Below are positions 35,485-45,236 of a stretch of DNA of 64,000 nucleotides, one piece after another. Numbering within the stretch: the first letter of the stretch is position 1; every line of letters starts with the position of its first letter. This DNA is from Phyllobacterium phragmitis (lineage in GTDB: Bacteria; Pseudomonadota; Alphaproteobacteria; Rhizobiales; Rhizobiaceae), in assembly GCF_002980495.1 (NCBI RefSeq), contig NZ_PVBR01000010.1, forward strand, positions 115,526 to 179,525, in the 5' to 3' direction. Position numbers and translations under genes: made by a program. The notes beneath the pieces were generated by a model that had not been told where the DNA came from, ran no database searches, and saw only the letters and a list, made by a program, of their open reading frames with translations.

Positions 35485-35904
35485 TCACTTTTCTTTTTTC
35501 TTGTACATGGCGAGCATGCGCTGGGTGACGAGAAAGCCGCCGAAGATGTTCACGCTGGCGAGCACCAGCGCGATAAAGCCGAAACCCGTCGCCATGCCGC
35601 TGGCCGATAGGCCGACCGCCAGAAGTGCGCCCACCACGATGACCGACGAAATGGCGTTGGTGACGGCCATCAGCGGCGTGTGCAGTGCCGGCGTCACCGA
35701 CCAGACGACGTAATAGCCGACGAAGATCGACAGGATGAAGATGGCGAAGCGGAAAACGAATGGATCGACCGCGCCGCCCGTCGCCGCATGGGCAACGGCG
35801 CCTGCCGCATCGGCAACGCCGGGTGCGCTTTCCGCCGCCTGGCGAACGGCTTCCACAGCCTGGTTGAGCCCGTCGAGGGCTTGATCGAGTGCCGTATCGG
35901 CCAT
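35485..35904 (-). CDS. pntA2: NAD(P) transhydrogenase subunit alpha 2 (membrane part)
   Basis: 139-aa protein. The N-terminal 50 residues are soluble and acidic ([36 protein letters not shown]), followed by three or four transmembrane helices ([46 protein letters not shown]). It corresponds to the C-terminal membrane part of E. coli PntA, split off as in Rhodospirillum and Brucella. Its ATG overlaps the stop of pntA1 (TAATG). Confidence 0.94.
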   Translation of the reverse strand: MADTALDQALDGLNQAVEAVRQAAESAPGVADAAGAVAHAATGGAVDPFVFRFAIFILSIFVGYYVVWSVTPALHTPLMAVTNAISSVIVVGALLAVGLSASGMATGFGFIALVLASVNIFGGFLVTQRMLAMYKKKEK

Positions 35905-37181
35905 TATGCCTCTCCTCCCGTCTTCGGTGCGGCAGGTTTTCTGCCCTTCTTCGCGGGCGCCTTCGCCGCGTCAGTCCCTGATGCCGGCTTTGCCGCAGCC
36001 TTGCGCGCCACGGGCTTTTTCGCAGCCGCTGCGGCTGGCTTGGTATCCGACGCCCCGGCGAAAGCCGGATGCACCACTGCACCGTCACGGGTAAGCAGCG
36101 TTGCCTTGACCAGTTCATCGTCGAAATTGATCTTCAGCGTCTTGCTTTCCTTGTCGACCATCGTATCGACGAAGGCGACGAGATTGCGGGCATAGAGCTG
36201 CGATGCCGTTGCCGCGATGCGTCCCGGCACGTTCAGATGGCCGATGATCTTGACGCCACCGATTTCCGCCACCTTGCCCGGTTGCGCACCCTCGACATTG
36301 CCGCCGCGTTCGACCGCCAGATCGACCACGATGGAACCCGGACGCATCGACGCCAGCATTTCTTTTGAGACCAGGCGTGGCGCCGGGCGGCCTGGAATGA
36401 GCGCGGTGGTGATGACAATGTCCTGCTTGGCGATGTGGTCTGCGACGAGCGCCGCCTGCTTCGCCTGATATTCCCCGGACATCTCCTTGGCGTAGCCGCC
36501 TGCGGTTTCCGCCGCCTTGAACTCGTCGTCCTCGACCGCGACGAATTTCGCGCCGAGAGATGCGACCTGTTCTTTTGCAGCCGGACGGACATCCGTCGCG
36601 GTGACGATTGCGCCGAGACGACGCGCGGTCGCGATGGCCTGAAGACCGGCGACACCGGCGCCCATGATGAAGACCTTGGCCGCAGGCACCGTGCCCGCCG
36701 CCGTCATCATCATCGGCATGGCGCGGTCATATTCCGCAGCCGCATCGATCACCGCCTGGTAACCTGCGAGGTTCGCCTGGCTCGACAAGACGTCCATCAT
36801 CTGCGCACGCGTGATGCGCGGCATGAATTCCATCGTGAAGGCAGACAAGCCCGCCGAAGCGAGCGCACGCACTTCCGCCTCATTGCCGTAAGGGTCGAGC
36901 ATGGCGATGAGCACCGCGCCCTTCTTATAGCCCTTGAGTTCGGCGGGGGAAGGACGGCGAACCCTAAGGATCACATCCGCCGATTTTGCGTCACCGGCAA
37001 TACCCATCTTTGCCCCAGCCGCCTCGAACTCGCTATCGGGAATGCGCGAAAGTGTTCCAGCACCTTTCTCCACGACAACGGAGAAACCGAGGCCGATGAA
37101 CTTCTTCACCGTTTCCGGCGAAGCCGCGACGCGCGGTTCGGCTGGATCCGTTTCTCTGGGAATGAATATCGTTTGAGCCAA
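35904..37181 (-). CDS. pntA1: NAD(P) transhydrogenase subunit alpha 1 with a Lys/Ala/Pro-rich tail
   Basis: 425-aa NAD(H)-binding dI subunit, related to alanine dehydrogenase ([98 protein letters not shown]). The fold ends near residue 380, the normal length. The last 45 residues are a basic low-complexity tail ([14 protein letters not shown], then [14 protein letters not shown]) with about 12 Lys/Arg, like the histone-H1-type tails of some bacterial DNA-binding proteins. It is the operon's first gene. Confidence 0.94.
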   Translation of the reverse strand: MAQTIFIPRETDPAEPRVAASPETVKKFIGLGFSVVVEKGAGTLSRIPDSEFEAAGAKMGIAGDAKSADVILRVRRPSPAELKGYKKGAVLIAMLDPYGNEAEVRALASAGLSAFTMEFMPRITRAQMMDVLSSQANLAGYQAVIDAAAEYDRAMPMMMTAAGTVPAAKVFIMGAGVAGLQAIATARRLGAIVTATDVRPAAKEQVASLGAKFVAVEDDEFKAAETAGGYAKEMSGEYQAKQAALVADHIAKQDIVITTALIPGRPAPRLVSKEMLASMRPGSIVVDLAVERGGNVEGAQPGKVAEIGGVKIIGHLNVPGRIAATASQLYARNLVAFVDTMVDKESKTLKINFDDELVKATLLTRDGAVVHPAFAGASDTKPAAAAAKKPVARKAAAKPASGTDAAKAPAKKGRKPAAPKTGGEA

Positions 37182-37245
37182 GCCCGTCCTCCCTCTTGCC
37201 GGTTCATGCGCGCCCGGATTTTCGGGCGGCGGATATGGATTTTCT

Positions 37246-37345
37246 AACGCGTCGGCCCGAAACCGGAATTGTTTCCATCGGACTTGCGCAAAGACAATGG
37301 ATGAGAGCGGTTCTCCGATTCAAACCGCCCTGGAAACCCGTCGAA
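37246..37345. repeat. Diverged rhizobial interspersed repeat upstream of pntA1
   Basis: CCCGAAACCGGAATTG, CGGACTTGCGCAAAGACAA and GAGAGCGGTTCTCCGATTC are related to the 17364-17490 repeat family. It fills the gap between pntA1 and the cytochrome oxidase subunit gene and probably contains the pnt promoter side. Confidence 0.6.
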
Positions 37346-37359
37346 ACGGACAGACCGTT

Positions 37360-37581
37360 TTAAAGTAAAAACCAGGCAGCAAGGCAGATCAGGATGAAAA
37401 GAACCGTCCCGGAGAAGAAACCGCCGACAAAGAACCCGAATGCCATTGCGATAAGCACGGCGATGACCGCTACCGAGCCCCATTTGGCGACCGCCAGGAA
37501 ACCGGAATAGGTCTTTTCGTGCTCAGCGTAATCCATGGGCGCGCCCAGTTCCGCCGGTGCGGTGTCGTGATGTTCAGCCAT
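37360..37581 (-). CDS. aa3-type cytochrome c oxidase subunit IV
   Basis: 73-aa small membrane protein: a His/acid-rich N-terminus (AEHHDTAPAELGAPMDYAEHEKTYSGFLAVAKWGSVAVIA) and two tight hydrophobic segments to the C-terminus. The MDYAEHEKTY motif and length match the alphaproteobacterial subunit IV family (Paracoccus CtaH-like). Its position next to pnt rather than ctaCDE is usual for this accessory subunit, which is not essential for catalysis. Confidence 0.85.
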   Translation of the reverse strand: MAEHHDTAPAELGAPMDYAEHEKTYSGFLAVAKWGSVAVIAVLIAMAFGFFVGGFFSGTVLFILICLAAWFLL

Positions 37582-37707
37582 GTGTTCAAACCCTTCAGAA
37601 ATCGTGAGAACGCAATAGCGAAAAGCCCGCGCAAGTGCAATGCGACGGGTAACCGCGCCCGCCTTTTCTTGTTACTGAAAACGGATTCCGGCTTTCGGGC
37701 CGATACG

Positions 37708-37854
37708 CTAGCTGAAAAGCTGTGGAAACAGGCCGACAAGGCCGATGAGGATGAGATAGAAAGCCACAATGTAATTGAGGAATCGCGGCATGATCAAAAT
37801 GATGATACCGGCGATCAGGGCAATCAGCGGTGTGATGGCGAGTTGGGAAATCAT
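37708..37854 (-). CDS. Small DUF3096-like membrane protein
   Basis: 48-aa protein, MISQLAITPLIALIAGIIIL followed by IMPRFLNYIVAFYLILIGLVGLF, i.e. two transmembrane helices joined by a short PRFLN turn. The ATG at 37854 follows AAGGAG at ideal spacing; the open frame continues upstream without coding character. The family is widespread and uncharacterised. Confidence 0.78.
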   Translation of the reverse strand: MISQLAITPLIALIAGIIILIMPRFLNYIVAFYLILIGLVGLFPQLFS

Positions 37855-37948
37855 GGTCTTCTCCTTATTACGTCGAACGCCGCTCCGACAAGCGCCAGCG
37901 GCGCGCAATGGATAAACGAAATACGGCCACAGTGCCGAATCTTCCGAC

Positions 37949-38698
37949 TCAGGCACCGAGACCTGTATACTTTGCTGTAGGCAGAATTGTGAGAGGAACG
38001 GTTCCGGCTTTTTCAAGGCTTGCGAACATGTTGCGGCGTTCGTGCAACTGAGACTTGAAGAAGGGGTAGCGGACGGCCACCGCATCACGGATCGCCCTGA
38101 TGGGCGCACCGCCTAGCCCAACCGGGATGCCATATCCCTCATGTTGCCTCGGCTCCGCCATCACCTGCGAACCGAATATCCGTTTATAGAACGCCGCGTG
38201 CTCGGGCTTGACGGCGGCAAGGCAGTAATCGGCGCCGAAATATTCAGAAGCCATGGCGGCGATGCGCAATGTCAGATAGGGGATTGCCGGAAATTCGCTC
38301 AAGACCGCGGGCTCGGCGGCAAAGCGGGTCGGGTCCACGAAGCTCATCCCCTTGTCGAGCATGGGTCCAAGAACATCGGGAAACAGTTTGTAGCTGGTGC
38401 CTTTGCGGTGGTCCGGGGTGATATGATGAATGCGCAAGGTGCTGACGAGATATCGGTCGATATACATGCCATAGACATAGGCATGGCTGTCGCGGTCCAG
38501 ATCGTCGATGATGGCGCCGTCGAATTCATCGTTCATGACGTTACGCGTCATGTAGGAACGGTAGCGCAGCCGCCCGATCTCCTCGAAATCTTCCGCGCCT
38601 ACGACGCGGCGATACTCCACCCTGTCGAGAAAATTCAGAAGCTGCCGTGCAAAGTTCGAAATTGGCGGACTATCCGCCGAAATAGCTGTTGCGTTCAT
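37949..38698 (-). CDS. FeeM-like N-acyltransferase (autoinducer-synthase-like GNAT fold)
   Basis: 249-aa protein of the N-acyl amino acid synthase/LuxI-like acyltransferase group. Family-type features are YRRVVGAEDFEEIGRLRYRSYMTRNV near residue 30, DDLDRDSHAYVYGMYIDRYLVSTLRIH (the substrate strand of LuxI-like folds) and FVDPTRFAAEPAV. Such enzymes join an acyl-ACP fatty acid to an amino acid or similar amine. The ATG at 38698 was chosen. The in-frame ATG at 38860 overlaps the stop of the GGDEF-EAL gene (TAATG) but its extra 54 codons are AT-rich and unlike coding sequence here. The product is unknown. Confidence 0.75.
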   Translation of the reverse strand: MNATAISADSPPISNFARQLLNFLDRVEYRRVVGAEDFEEIGRLRYRSYMTRNVMNDEFDGAIIDDLDRDSHAYVYGMYIDRYLVSTLRIHHITPDHRKGTSYKLFPDVLGPMLDKGMSFVDPTRFAAEPAVLSEFPAIPYLTLRIAAMASEYFGADYCLAAVKPEHAAFYKRIFGSQVMAEPRQHEGYGIPVGLGGAPIRAIRDAVAVRYPFFKSQLHERRNMFASLEKAGTVPLTILPTAKYTGLGA

Positions 38699-38859
38699 CG
38701 TCCACCCGAGCCCCACCGCGGACCAAATCAGTGGAGAGGATAAGCAGCTTTTCCCCGCTGTAAAGAGTTCTGAATAATTTGAGTTGTTCTTCAATAATTC
38801 ATGAAAGATATGGGAAAGCGACGACCGGGAAAGAACCTCCCAATTAATAGGGGCCTGCA

Positions 38860-41169
38860 TTACATGGCTGTCGGCATCAAATTCCTGCCGCCGTCCGGCA
38901 ACGGAAAACTCTTGTCGATGAGTGTCGAAATGGCATTGGCGGGCAGCGGCGCGCCGAGCAGATACCCCTGAACGAGATCTGCGCCCGCAGCACCTCTGAT
39001 GAGAGCAAGCTGCTCCTGCGTCTCCACCCCTTCTACCGTAACGCCGAGCCCCATCTCGTGAGAAAGCTGGGTCACGCCGCGCAGCAGCATAAGCGAGCGC
39101 CGATCCGTCGTGATGTCGCGGACGAAGGAACGATCGACCTTGACTTTCGTGAGTGGCAGCGTGTTGAGATAGCTGAGGCTCGAATAGCCCGTTCCGAAAT
39201 CGTCGAGTGCTACGTTTATGCCGGCATTTTTAAGTTGCTGAAGCACGTTGCAGGTCTTGTTGCGATCGCTGATGATCGCGCTTTCCGTCACCTCGACCTC
39301 CAGAAGATTGATCGGCAGGCCTGAATTCCTCAAGGCGGAGGCGATGATGTGGGTGATTTCGCTGTTCTTCAGGTCTATTGCCGAAAGATTGACCGATACG
39401 CCGATGCGGTCGCCCCAGTTCCGGCAATCGACGCAGGCTCTCTCCAGCATGAAGCGCGTGATCTCGGTGATGATCCCCATCTCCTCGGCCAGCGGAATGT
39501 AATCGGCGGGCGAGATCGGGCCGAGTTCTGGATGATCCCAGCGGGAAAGCGCCTCGCAGGAGACGATGCGAAGCGACTGGGCGCTGACGATCGGCTGGTA
39601 GACCACCTTGAGCGAACCGCTGGCAATGGCGCCACGCAAATCATTTTTCAAGCGCTGACGGCTGCGATATTTGACATCCATCGCCTCCTCGAAAATCGCC
39701 CAGACCCTGTCCTCGCTTCCCTTGGCCTCGTACAGCGCCAGGTCGGCCTTGATATGCAGGCTCTGGAGATCGAAGCGCGCGGCCGGAGCAAGTGCTATGC
39801 CGGCATTCACTTCGACCTGCACACGGTGATCCGATAGCCGGTAAGCTCCGGTTATGGCTTCCAGCAGTTGGTTCATCATCGGCGCTATATCGGTTTCCGA
39901 TCCGACATCCGGAACGAAGATCACAAACTCGTCGCCGCCGAAGCGTGAAGGAATGAAACGCGTCGGATCCATCTCCCCGAGACGTTCCGCCAGCATCTGC
40001 AGCAATTGATCGCCGACATGATGGCCAAGCGTGTCGTTGACATGTTTGAAGTCATTGATATCGAGCACGAGGAGAGCCATTCGCGTGCCGTGCGCCTTGC
40101 GCGAAAGCAGGGATTTCACCAGAGATTCGAAATGCATCCTGTTCGGCAGGCCGGTAAGCCCGTCATAGCGGGCCATATGCTGAATTTGCGCCTCGGCTTC
40201 GATACGCTGGGTGACGTCTTCGAAGATCAGAACCGCGCCCTCATCGCGGCGCTGGTTGCAGCTGAATTCGATATATCGGCCATCGGCAAACTGGAACAGG
40301 TCGCGCTCGCGCCGCCCGGCCAGGAGATCGTCAACCAGCGTCCGGATATTCTGCAGTTTGGAGCGCGGGAAAAGCCCGTGCAACGAGCAGTAACGCAAGA
40401 CGGTTTGAAGCGAGCGGCCCGCAAGATCGGTATCGGGCGATATCTGCAGAAGCGACACCGCTTTATTGTTGACGACGACAAGCTTCCCGTCCCCGTCGAA
40501 CATGATCAGGCCCTGCGGCATATTGTTGAGCGCCGCATCGAAACGTCCCGCCACCACCGATAGATCGCGCCGCCCCAGGACCGCGGCAAAAAGGAACTCC
40601 CGCAGGCCGTTCGCCATCTGAATATTGCTCAGGAAGTAGGGAATGAGCAGGAAACCGATGATCATGTGGAATGTACTGCCCGCCAGCACAAACCCTGCCA
40701 GAACAGGAATGAGGCTGCATGCCGACATGACGATGACGGCGGCGCGCGATGCATAATTGCGGCCGACGATCGAAACAACGGACGCCAGCAGGATTGAAAG
40801 GCTGGCAAGCTCGGCGAATGAATCCTTGACGACGTAAGTGCTGAAAAAGCACATCGTCCCCAACAGGGTACATACGGCCGAGGCGCCGAGAAGATAGCGT
40901 AATTCCCACTTGTTGAGCTGCTCATGCGTCGGATTGGTCAGAGATGCCCGGTCGAACCGGCTCATGTCGAAAAGACGCGCGAGGGCTACGGCCGTGAATA
41001 TGCCGGCAAAGACGATGAACGAAGCATTGCCGGTCTTCAGATAAATGACCGCGCAAGCGATCACATGGGCAAGCATTCCGAACCACAGCGTTGCGCGATT
41101 TCCGTAGAGCGATCGCACAAAGGAGAGACGGATATCAGGTGGAATTTCTGTTCTGCGGCGGCCAGCCAT
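38860..41169 (-). CDS. Membrane GGDEF-EAL protein with PAS domain (c-di-GMP turnover)
   Basis: 769 aa. The N-terminal 200 residues contain about five or six transmembrane segments (LWFGMLAHVIACAVIYLK, FIVFAGIFTAVALARLF and so on), a MASE-like sensor. A PAS domain follows (AALNNMPQGLIMFDGDGKLVVVNNKAVSLL). GGDEF has the intact active site (RFGGDEFVIF). EAL is intact (SCEALSRWDHPELGPISP, NLSAIDL, EVEVTESAI, DDFGTGYSSLSYLNTL, KVDRSFV). Both diguanylate cyclase and phosphodiesterase activities are therefore possible. The ATG at 41169 is preferred; one at 41199 is also in frame. Confidence 0.92.
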   Translation of the reverse strand: MAGRRRTEIPPDIRLSFVRSLYGNRATLWFGMLAHVIACAVIYLKTGNASFIVFAGIFTAVALARLFDMSRFDRASLTNPTHEQLNKWELRYLLGASAVCTLLGTMCFFSTYVVKDSFAELASLSILLASVVSIVGRNYASRAAVIVMSACSLIPVLAGFVLAGSTFHMIIGFLLIPYFLSNIQMANGLREFLFAAVLGRRDLSVVAGRFDAALNNMPQGLIMFDGDGKLVVVNNKAVSLLQISPDTDLAGRSLQTVLRYCSLHGLFPRSKLQNIRTLVDDLLAGRRERDLFQFADGRYIEFSCNQRRDEGAVLIFEDVTQRIEAEAQIQHMARYDGLTGLPNRMHFESLVKSLLSRKAHGTRMALLVLDINDFKHVNDTLGHHVGDQLLQMLAERLGEMDPTRFIPSRFGGDEFVIFVPDVGSETDIAPMMNQLLEAITGAYRLSDHRVQVEVNAGIALAPAARFDLQSLHIKADLALYEAKGSEDRVWAIFEEAMDVKYRSRQRLKNDLRGAIASGSLKVVYQPIVSAQSLRIVSCEALSRWDHPELGPISPADYIPLAEEMGIITEITRFMLERACVDCRNWGDRIGVSVNLSAIDLKNSEITHIIASALRNSGLPINLLEVEVTESAIISDRNKTCNVLQQLKNAGINVALDDFGTGYSSLSYLNTLPLTKVKVDRSFVRDITTDRRSLMLLRGVTQLSHEMGLGVTVEGVETQEQLALIRGAAGADLVQGYLLGAPLPANAISTLIDKSFPLPDGGRNLMPTAM

Positions 41170-41497
41170 ATTCGATATACGTCCCTTTCCTCGGAACATT
41201 ATTACAGCAATGGCTTAATAATATATTTCTCAAAAATGAACCATAAGTTGCAAATGACTGCCACCAAGAATTGAATATGGCTATACTTTGCCATCCCTAT
41301 AATGCCCCAATATACTATTGCAGCATACAGCCCCTCTGGCAACGTCCAAGCTTTTGCCAACAACTACCAGTGGGTTTTTGGATTTCCACAGCGGAACCCC
41401 CGATTGCGACGCAACCGGTGAGGCTCTCTAACCCTTTAATTTCAAATGGAAAACCGGTCAGGTTCACCGGCGGAATCCCGATCGAGCGAAGAGGGAC
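41170..41497. other. 328-base gap between the GGDEF-EAL and indolepyruvate oxidoreductase genes
   Basis: An AT-rich first half (41200-41330), probably the promoter of the minus-strand GGDEF-EAL gene. The second half would be 3' flank of the minus-strand oxidoreductase. I see no gene, terminator with a T-tract or repeat here. Confidence 0.5.
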
Positions 41498-44400
41498 CTA
41501 TTCCGCCGCCACGGCAATCGGCGCCGTTTCCTTCGCGCGCCCCTGCAGGAAATCATCACGCACACGCATGACATGCTCCAGGCTCTTCTGCTTGATATGC
41601 CCGAAGCCGCGAATAGCTGATGGATAGGACGCGAAATCGCTGAGCTCATTCAGATCGCGCTTGCCGATCCATCCTTTGATCATCGCGAGATCGGCTTCGT
41701 ATTGCACCAGCAATTCGCGTTCCATCTTCCGCTCTGCGAGATAGCTGAATGGATCGAAGGCTGTGCCCCTCAACCGCCTCAGCCGGGCAAGCAGCGAAAA
41801 GGCACGCATCATGTATGGACCGTAGCGCAACTTCACCGGCTCGCCCTGTGCATTTTTCCCTGCCAGCAATGGCGGCGCCAAATGGAACTCCAACCGGTCG
41901 TAGCTCTCGAATTCACGTGAAAGCTGTTTTGCGAAGGAACCGTCGGTATAAAGCCGCGCCACCTCATATTCGTCCTTGATCGCCATCAGCTTGAACAGAT
42001 TGCGGGCGACGGCCTCGGTAAGGACGGTCGAGCCCGGCTCGGCCGTCGCCTCGTGCCGACGCAGATCCTCGACCTGGTCCAGATAACGCTTCGCATAGGC
42101 CGCATCCTGATAATCGGACAGGAAAGCGGCACGCCGTGCAATGATCTCGTCGAGCGTCTGCGCCGTGGGCTGGTCCTCCCCGCCCTTCACCTGGTCGATC
42201 AGTTTCTGCACGCTTTGCGGATCATGCGCCGCGCGCCGTCCCCAGCGGAATGCCGCGATGTTCATGTCGACGGCCTGGCCATTCATCCGCACCGCCTGTT
42301 CAACGGCATCGGCCGAGATCGGCAGGCCGCCCTCCTGGCAGGCAAAGCCCAGCATGAACATGTTGGCGCCGATGGCATTGCCGAACAATGCGTTCGCCGC
42401 CTTCGTCGCATCGAAGAAATGCGCCTTGTCATCGCCCGCGGCGTCGCGGATCGCCCGCTTCAGCCGCTCGACCGGCAATGAGAAATCGGCATTGCGGGTA
42501 AATTCGCCGGGCATGATTTCGGCGGTGTTGACGACGAAGATGGTCTCGCCGCGCCGCACGCTCGCCAGAACCTTTTTCGCGCCCGATACCACGAGATCGC
42601 ATCCGAGAATCAGATCGGCCTTGCCCGCCGAAACCCGGATCGAATGGATATCCGCAGGCGACTTGGCGATGCGGACGTGGCTGAAGACGGAGCCGCCTTT
42701 CTGGGCGAGGCCGGCCATGTCGATCATGCCGCAGCCCTTGCCTTCCAGATGCGCCGCCATGCCGAGAACGGCTCCGACCGTTACGACACCTGTGCCGCCG
42801 ACACCGTCGATGATAGCGGCCCAGCCATGCCTGAGATCCGCCATCCGGGCAGGCGGCACGCCTTCCAACGGATCGGCATCGCCGACAGTGCCTTCCGCCT
42901 TGCGCAGTTTCGCCCCATGCACGGTGACGAATGACGGGCAGAAGCCGTTGACGCAGGAAAAGTCCTTGTTGCACCCGGACTGGTCGATGCGGCGTTTGCG
43001 GCCGAATTCGGTCTCGGTCGGCTGGATGGACACGCAATTGGATTTTACACCGCAATCGCCGCAGCCCTCGCAGACAAGCTCGTTGATGATGACGCGCTTG
43101 TCGGGATCGGGATAGGTGCCGCGCTTGCGGCGTCTGCGCTTTTCGGCGGCGCAGGTCTGGTCGTAGAGCAGCACCGAAACGCCCTTCACCTCGCGTAAGC
43201 TCCGCTGCACCGCGTCGAGATCGTCGCGATGATGGATGGTCATCCCGTCAGGGAAAACGATGGAACGGTCGTATTTGCCCGGTTCGTCGGTAACGAGCGC
43301 AATCCGCTCGACGCCTTCGGCGCGTACCTGCCTCGCGATGGCATCGACCGTCAGCCCACCCTCATGCGGCTGACCGCCGGTCATGGCGACCGCATCATTG
43401 TAAAGGATCTTGTAGGTGATGTTCGTGCCCGCCGCGAGCGCAAAGCGAAGCGCCAGAATGCCCGAATGATTGTAGGTGCCGTCGCCAAGGTTCTGGAAAA
43501 TATGCGGACGTTTCGAGAATGGCGCCTCGCCGACCCAGTTCGCGCCCTCGCCACCCATCGCGGTAAAACCGACCGTCTGGCGGTCCATCCACAGCGCCAT
43601 GATGTGGCAGCCGATACCGCCCGAAGCGCGCGACCCTTCGGGCACCACGGTCGAAATGTTATGTGGGCACCCCGAGCAATAATAAGGCGTGCGCCCTGCA
43701 ATGTCCTTGGTATCCGCAAGCATCGCCTGGAACTGCCGCAATCGCGAAATCCGGTCGGCGATCTCGTCGGAATGGCCGATCACCTTGAGGATGCGTTCGC
43801 CGACCGCGATGGCGATGTCATTCGGGTCGAGAGCCCCTTTCACCGGGAAAAGCCAGGCGCCGCGTTCGTCCTTCTTGCCCACCACCGTCGGCTGCATGGC
43901 GGTGCCGTAGAGATCCTCGCGAACCTGCACCTCGATCAGCGAACGCTTCTCCTCGACCACGATGATGGTTTCGAGCCCGCGGGCGAAATCCTTGATATGT
44001 TCGAGATCGAGCGGCCATGGGCATGCAACCTTGAAAAGCCGGATGCCCATTTGCTGCGCGCGATGCTCGTCGACACCCAGATCGTCGAGCGCCTGGCGTA
44101 CGTCGAGATAGCTCTTGCCGACCGTGATGATGCCGAGCTTGGCTTTGCGCCCGCCTGAATAGATGATGCGGTTCAGCTTGTTGGCGCGGACGAAAGCCGC
44201 CGCCGCGCCACGCTTATATTCATGCAGCCGAGCTTCCTGCGCCAGGAAATCGAGTTCGTTGCGGATATTGAGACCGCCTGACGGCATGTCGAACTCCGGC
44301 AGGATGATATTCGTGCGCTCAAGCGAGACATCGACCGACGCCGTCGATTCGATGTTGTCCTTCACGCATTTGAACGCCGTCCATGTCCCCGCGAAACGCG

Positions 44401-44968
44401 ATAGCGCTATGCCGTAAAGTCCATAGTCGATGATTTCCTGGACACCTGCGGGGTTGAGGATGGGGACCATCGTATCGACGAAAAGGAATTCCGTCTGATG
44501 CGCATTGGTGGAGGATTCGGCGGTGTGATCGTCGCCCATCAGCGCCAGAACGCCACCATGTCTGGCGGAACCCGCAAGATTGGCATGGCGGAACACGTCG
44601 CCTGAACGATCGACGCCCGGCCCCTTGCCGTACCAGACGGAGAACACCCCGTCATGCTTGCCCTCGCCCGTGACATTGGCCTGTTGCGTGCCCCAGCAGG
44701 CGGTCGCGGCCAATTCCTCGTTCAGCCCCGGCTGGAACAGGATATCGGCTTTCTCCAATTGCTGGCGCGCTTTCCAGAATTGCTGGTCGAGACCGCCCAG
44801 CGGCGAACCGCGATAGCCCGAGATGAATCCTGCCGTGTTCAATCCGGCGAGACGGTCGCGTTCACGCTGCATCAGCAGCATACGGATGACCGCCTGCGGA
44901 CCGGATACGAAAATGCGCTCCCGCGTCAGGTCGTATTTGTCGTCTAGCGTTATGTCATGCATGGTCAT
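41498..44968 (-). CDS. Indolepyruvate ferredoxin oxidoreductase family protein (fused alpha/beta)
   Basis: 1156-aa thiamine-dependent 2-oxoacid oxidoreductase. Residues 1-400 hold the PYR-like domains (FISGYRGSPLGGLDQQFWKARQQLEKADILFQPGLNEELAATACWG). The central TPP domain has GDGTYNHSGILALRFALAAGTNITYKILYNDAVAMTGGQ. A cysteine-rich Fe-S site CEGCGDCGVKSNC lies near residue 670, then the C-terminal gamma-type domain starts GVGGTGVVTVGAVLGMAAHLEGKG. It decarboxylates aryl-pyruvates or branched 2-oxoacids to acyl-CoA and reduces ferredoxin. The ATG at 44968 follows GGAGGAA. Confidence 0.92.
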   Translation of the reverse strand: MTMHDITLDDKYDLTRERIFVSGPQAVIRMLLMQRERDRLAGLNTAGFISGYRGSPLGGLDQQFWKARQQLEKADILFQPGLNEELAATACWGTQQANVTGEGKHDGVFSVWYGKGPGVDRSGDVFRHANLAGSARHGGVLALMGDDHTAESSTNAHQTEFLFVDTMVPILNPAGVQEIIDYGLYGIALSRFAGTWTAFKCVKDNIESTASVDVSLERTNIILPEFDMPSGGLNIRNELDFLAQEARLHEYKRGAAAAFVRANKLNRIIYSGGRKAKLGIITVGKSYLDVRQALDDLGVDEHRAQQMGIRLFKVACPWPLDLEHIKDFARGLETIIVVEEKRSLIEVQVREDLYGTAMQPTVVGKKDERGAWLFPVKGALDPNDIAIAVGERILKVIGHSDEIADRISRLRQFQAMLADTKDIAGRTPYYCSGCPHNISTVVPEGSRASGGIGCHIMALWMDRQTVGFTAMGGEGANWVGEAPFSKRPHIFQNLGDGTYNHSGILALRFALAAGTNITYKILYNDAVAMTGGQPHEGGLTVDAIARQVRAEGVERIALVTDEPGKYDRSIVFPDGMTIHHRDDLDAVQRSLREVKGVSVLLYDQTCAAEKRRRRKRGTYPDPDKRVIINELVCEGCGDCGVKSNCVSIQPTETEFGRKRRIDQSGCNKDFSCVNGFCPSFVTVHGAKLRKAEGTVGDADPLEGVPPARMADLRHGWAAIIDGVGGTGVVTVGAVLGMAAHLEGKGCGMIDMAGLAQKGGSVFSHVRIAKSPADIHSIRVSAGKADLILGCDLVVSGAKKVLASVRRGETIFVVNTAEIMPGEFTRNADFSLPVERLKRAIRDAAGDDKAHFFDATKAANALFGNAIGANMFMLGFACQEGGLPISADAVEQAVRMNGQAVDMNIAAFRWGRRAAHDPQSVQKLIDQVKGGEDQPTAQTLDEIIARRAAFLSDYQDAAYAKRYLDQVEDLRRHEATAEPGSTVLTEAVARNLFKLMAIKDEYEVARLYTDGSFAKQLSREFESYDRLEFHLAPPLLAGKNAQGEPVKLRYGPYMMRAFSLLARLRRLRGTAFDPFSYLAERKMERELLVQYEADLAMIKGWIGKRDLNELSDFASYPSAIRGFGHIKQKSLEHVMRVRDDFLQGRAKETAPIAVAAE

Positions 44969-45094
44969 CGGCGTTCCTCCATGCCCGACGACCGATGCCT
45001 GAAAGGCCGGTCCGGGCGGGCGCCGGCGGCACCTCCCGAATATCGCCCGTGCCGCCATCCATAATATCAATGTTGGTGTGCCGAGCCCTCGCGT

Positions 45095-45110
45095 CAAACA
45101 AATTCGTTTG
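45095..45110. promoter_or_regulatory. Palindrome upstream of the indolepyruvate oxidoreductase gene
   Basis: On the minus strand CAAACGAATTTGTTTG is a 16-base palindrome with 14 symmetrical positions, about 130 bases upstream of the start codon. It is a candidate operator for a MarR-, TetR- or Lrp-type regulator; which one is unknown. Confidence 0.35.
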
Positions 45111-45236
45111 TGCAGCGCAATAGCGAAAGAAGCGCCATTTTCTGGAGCTTTTCCGGTCAGTTTACGTCTTGAGAAGGCGTTCAAACGCAACGGCGTTACG
45201 CCGGCGTTTTCACCCGATTTTCAGGCGATTCGTAAA

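Noticed and set aside
38699..38860. N-terminal extension of the FeeM-like protein from the overlapping ATG at 38860
   Set aside because: The 54 extra codons are AT-rich at third positions and look non-coding, and the family start fits the ATG at 38698. The TAATG overlap is noted but not decisive.
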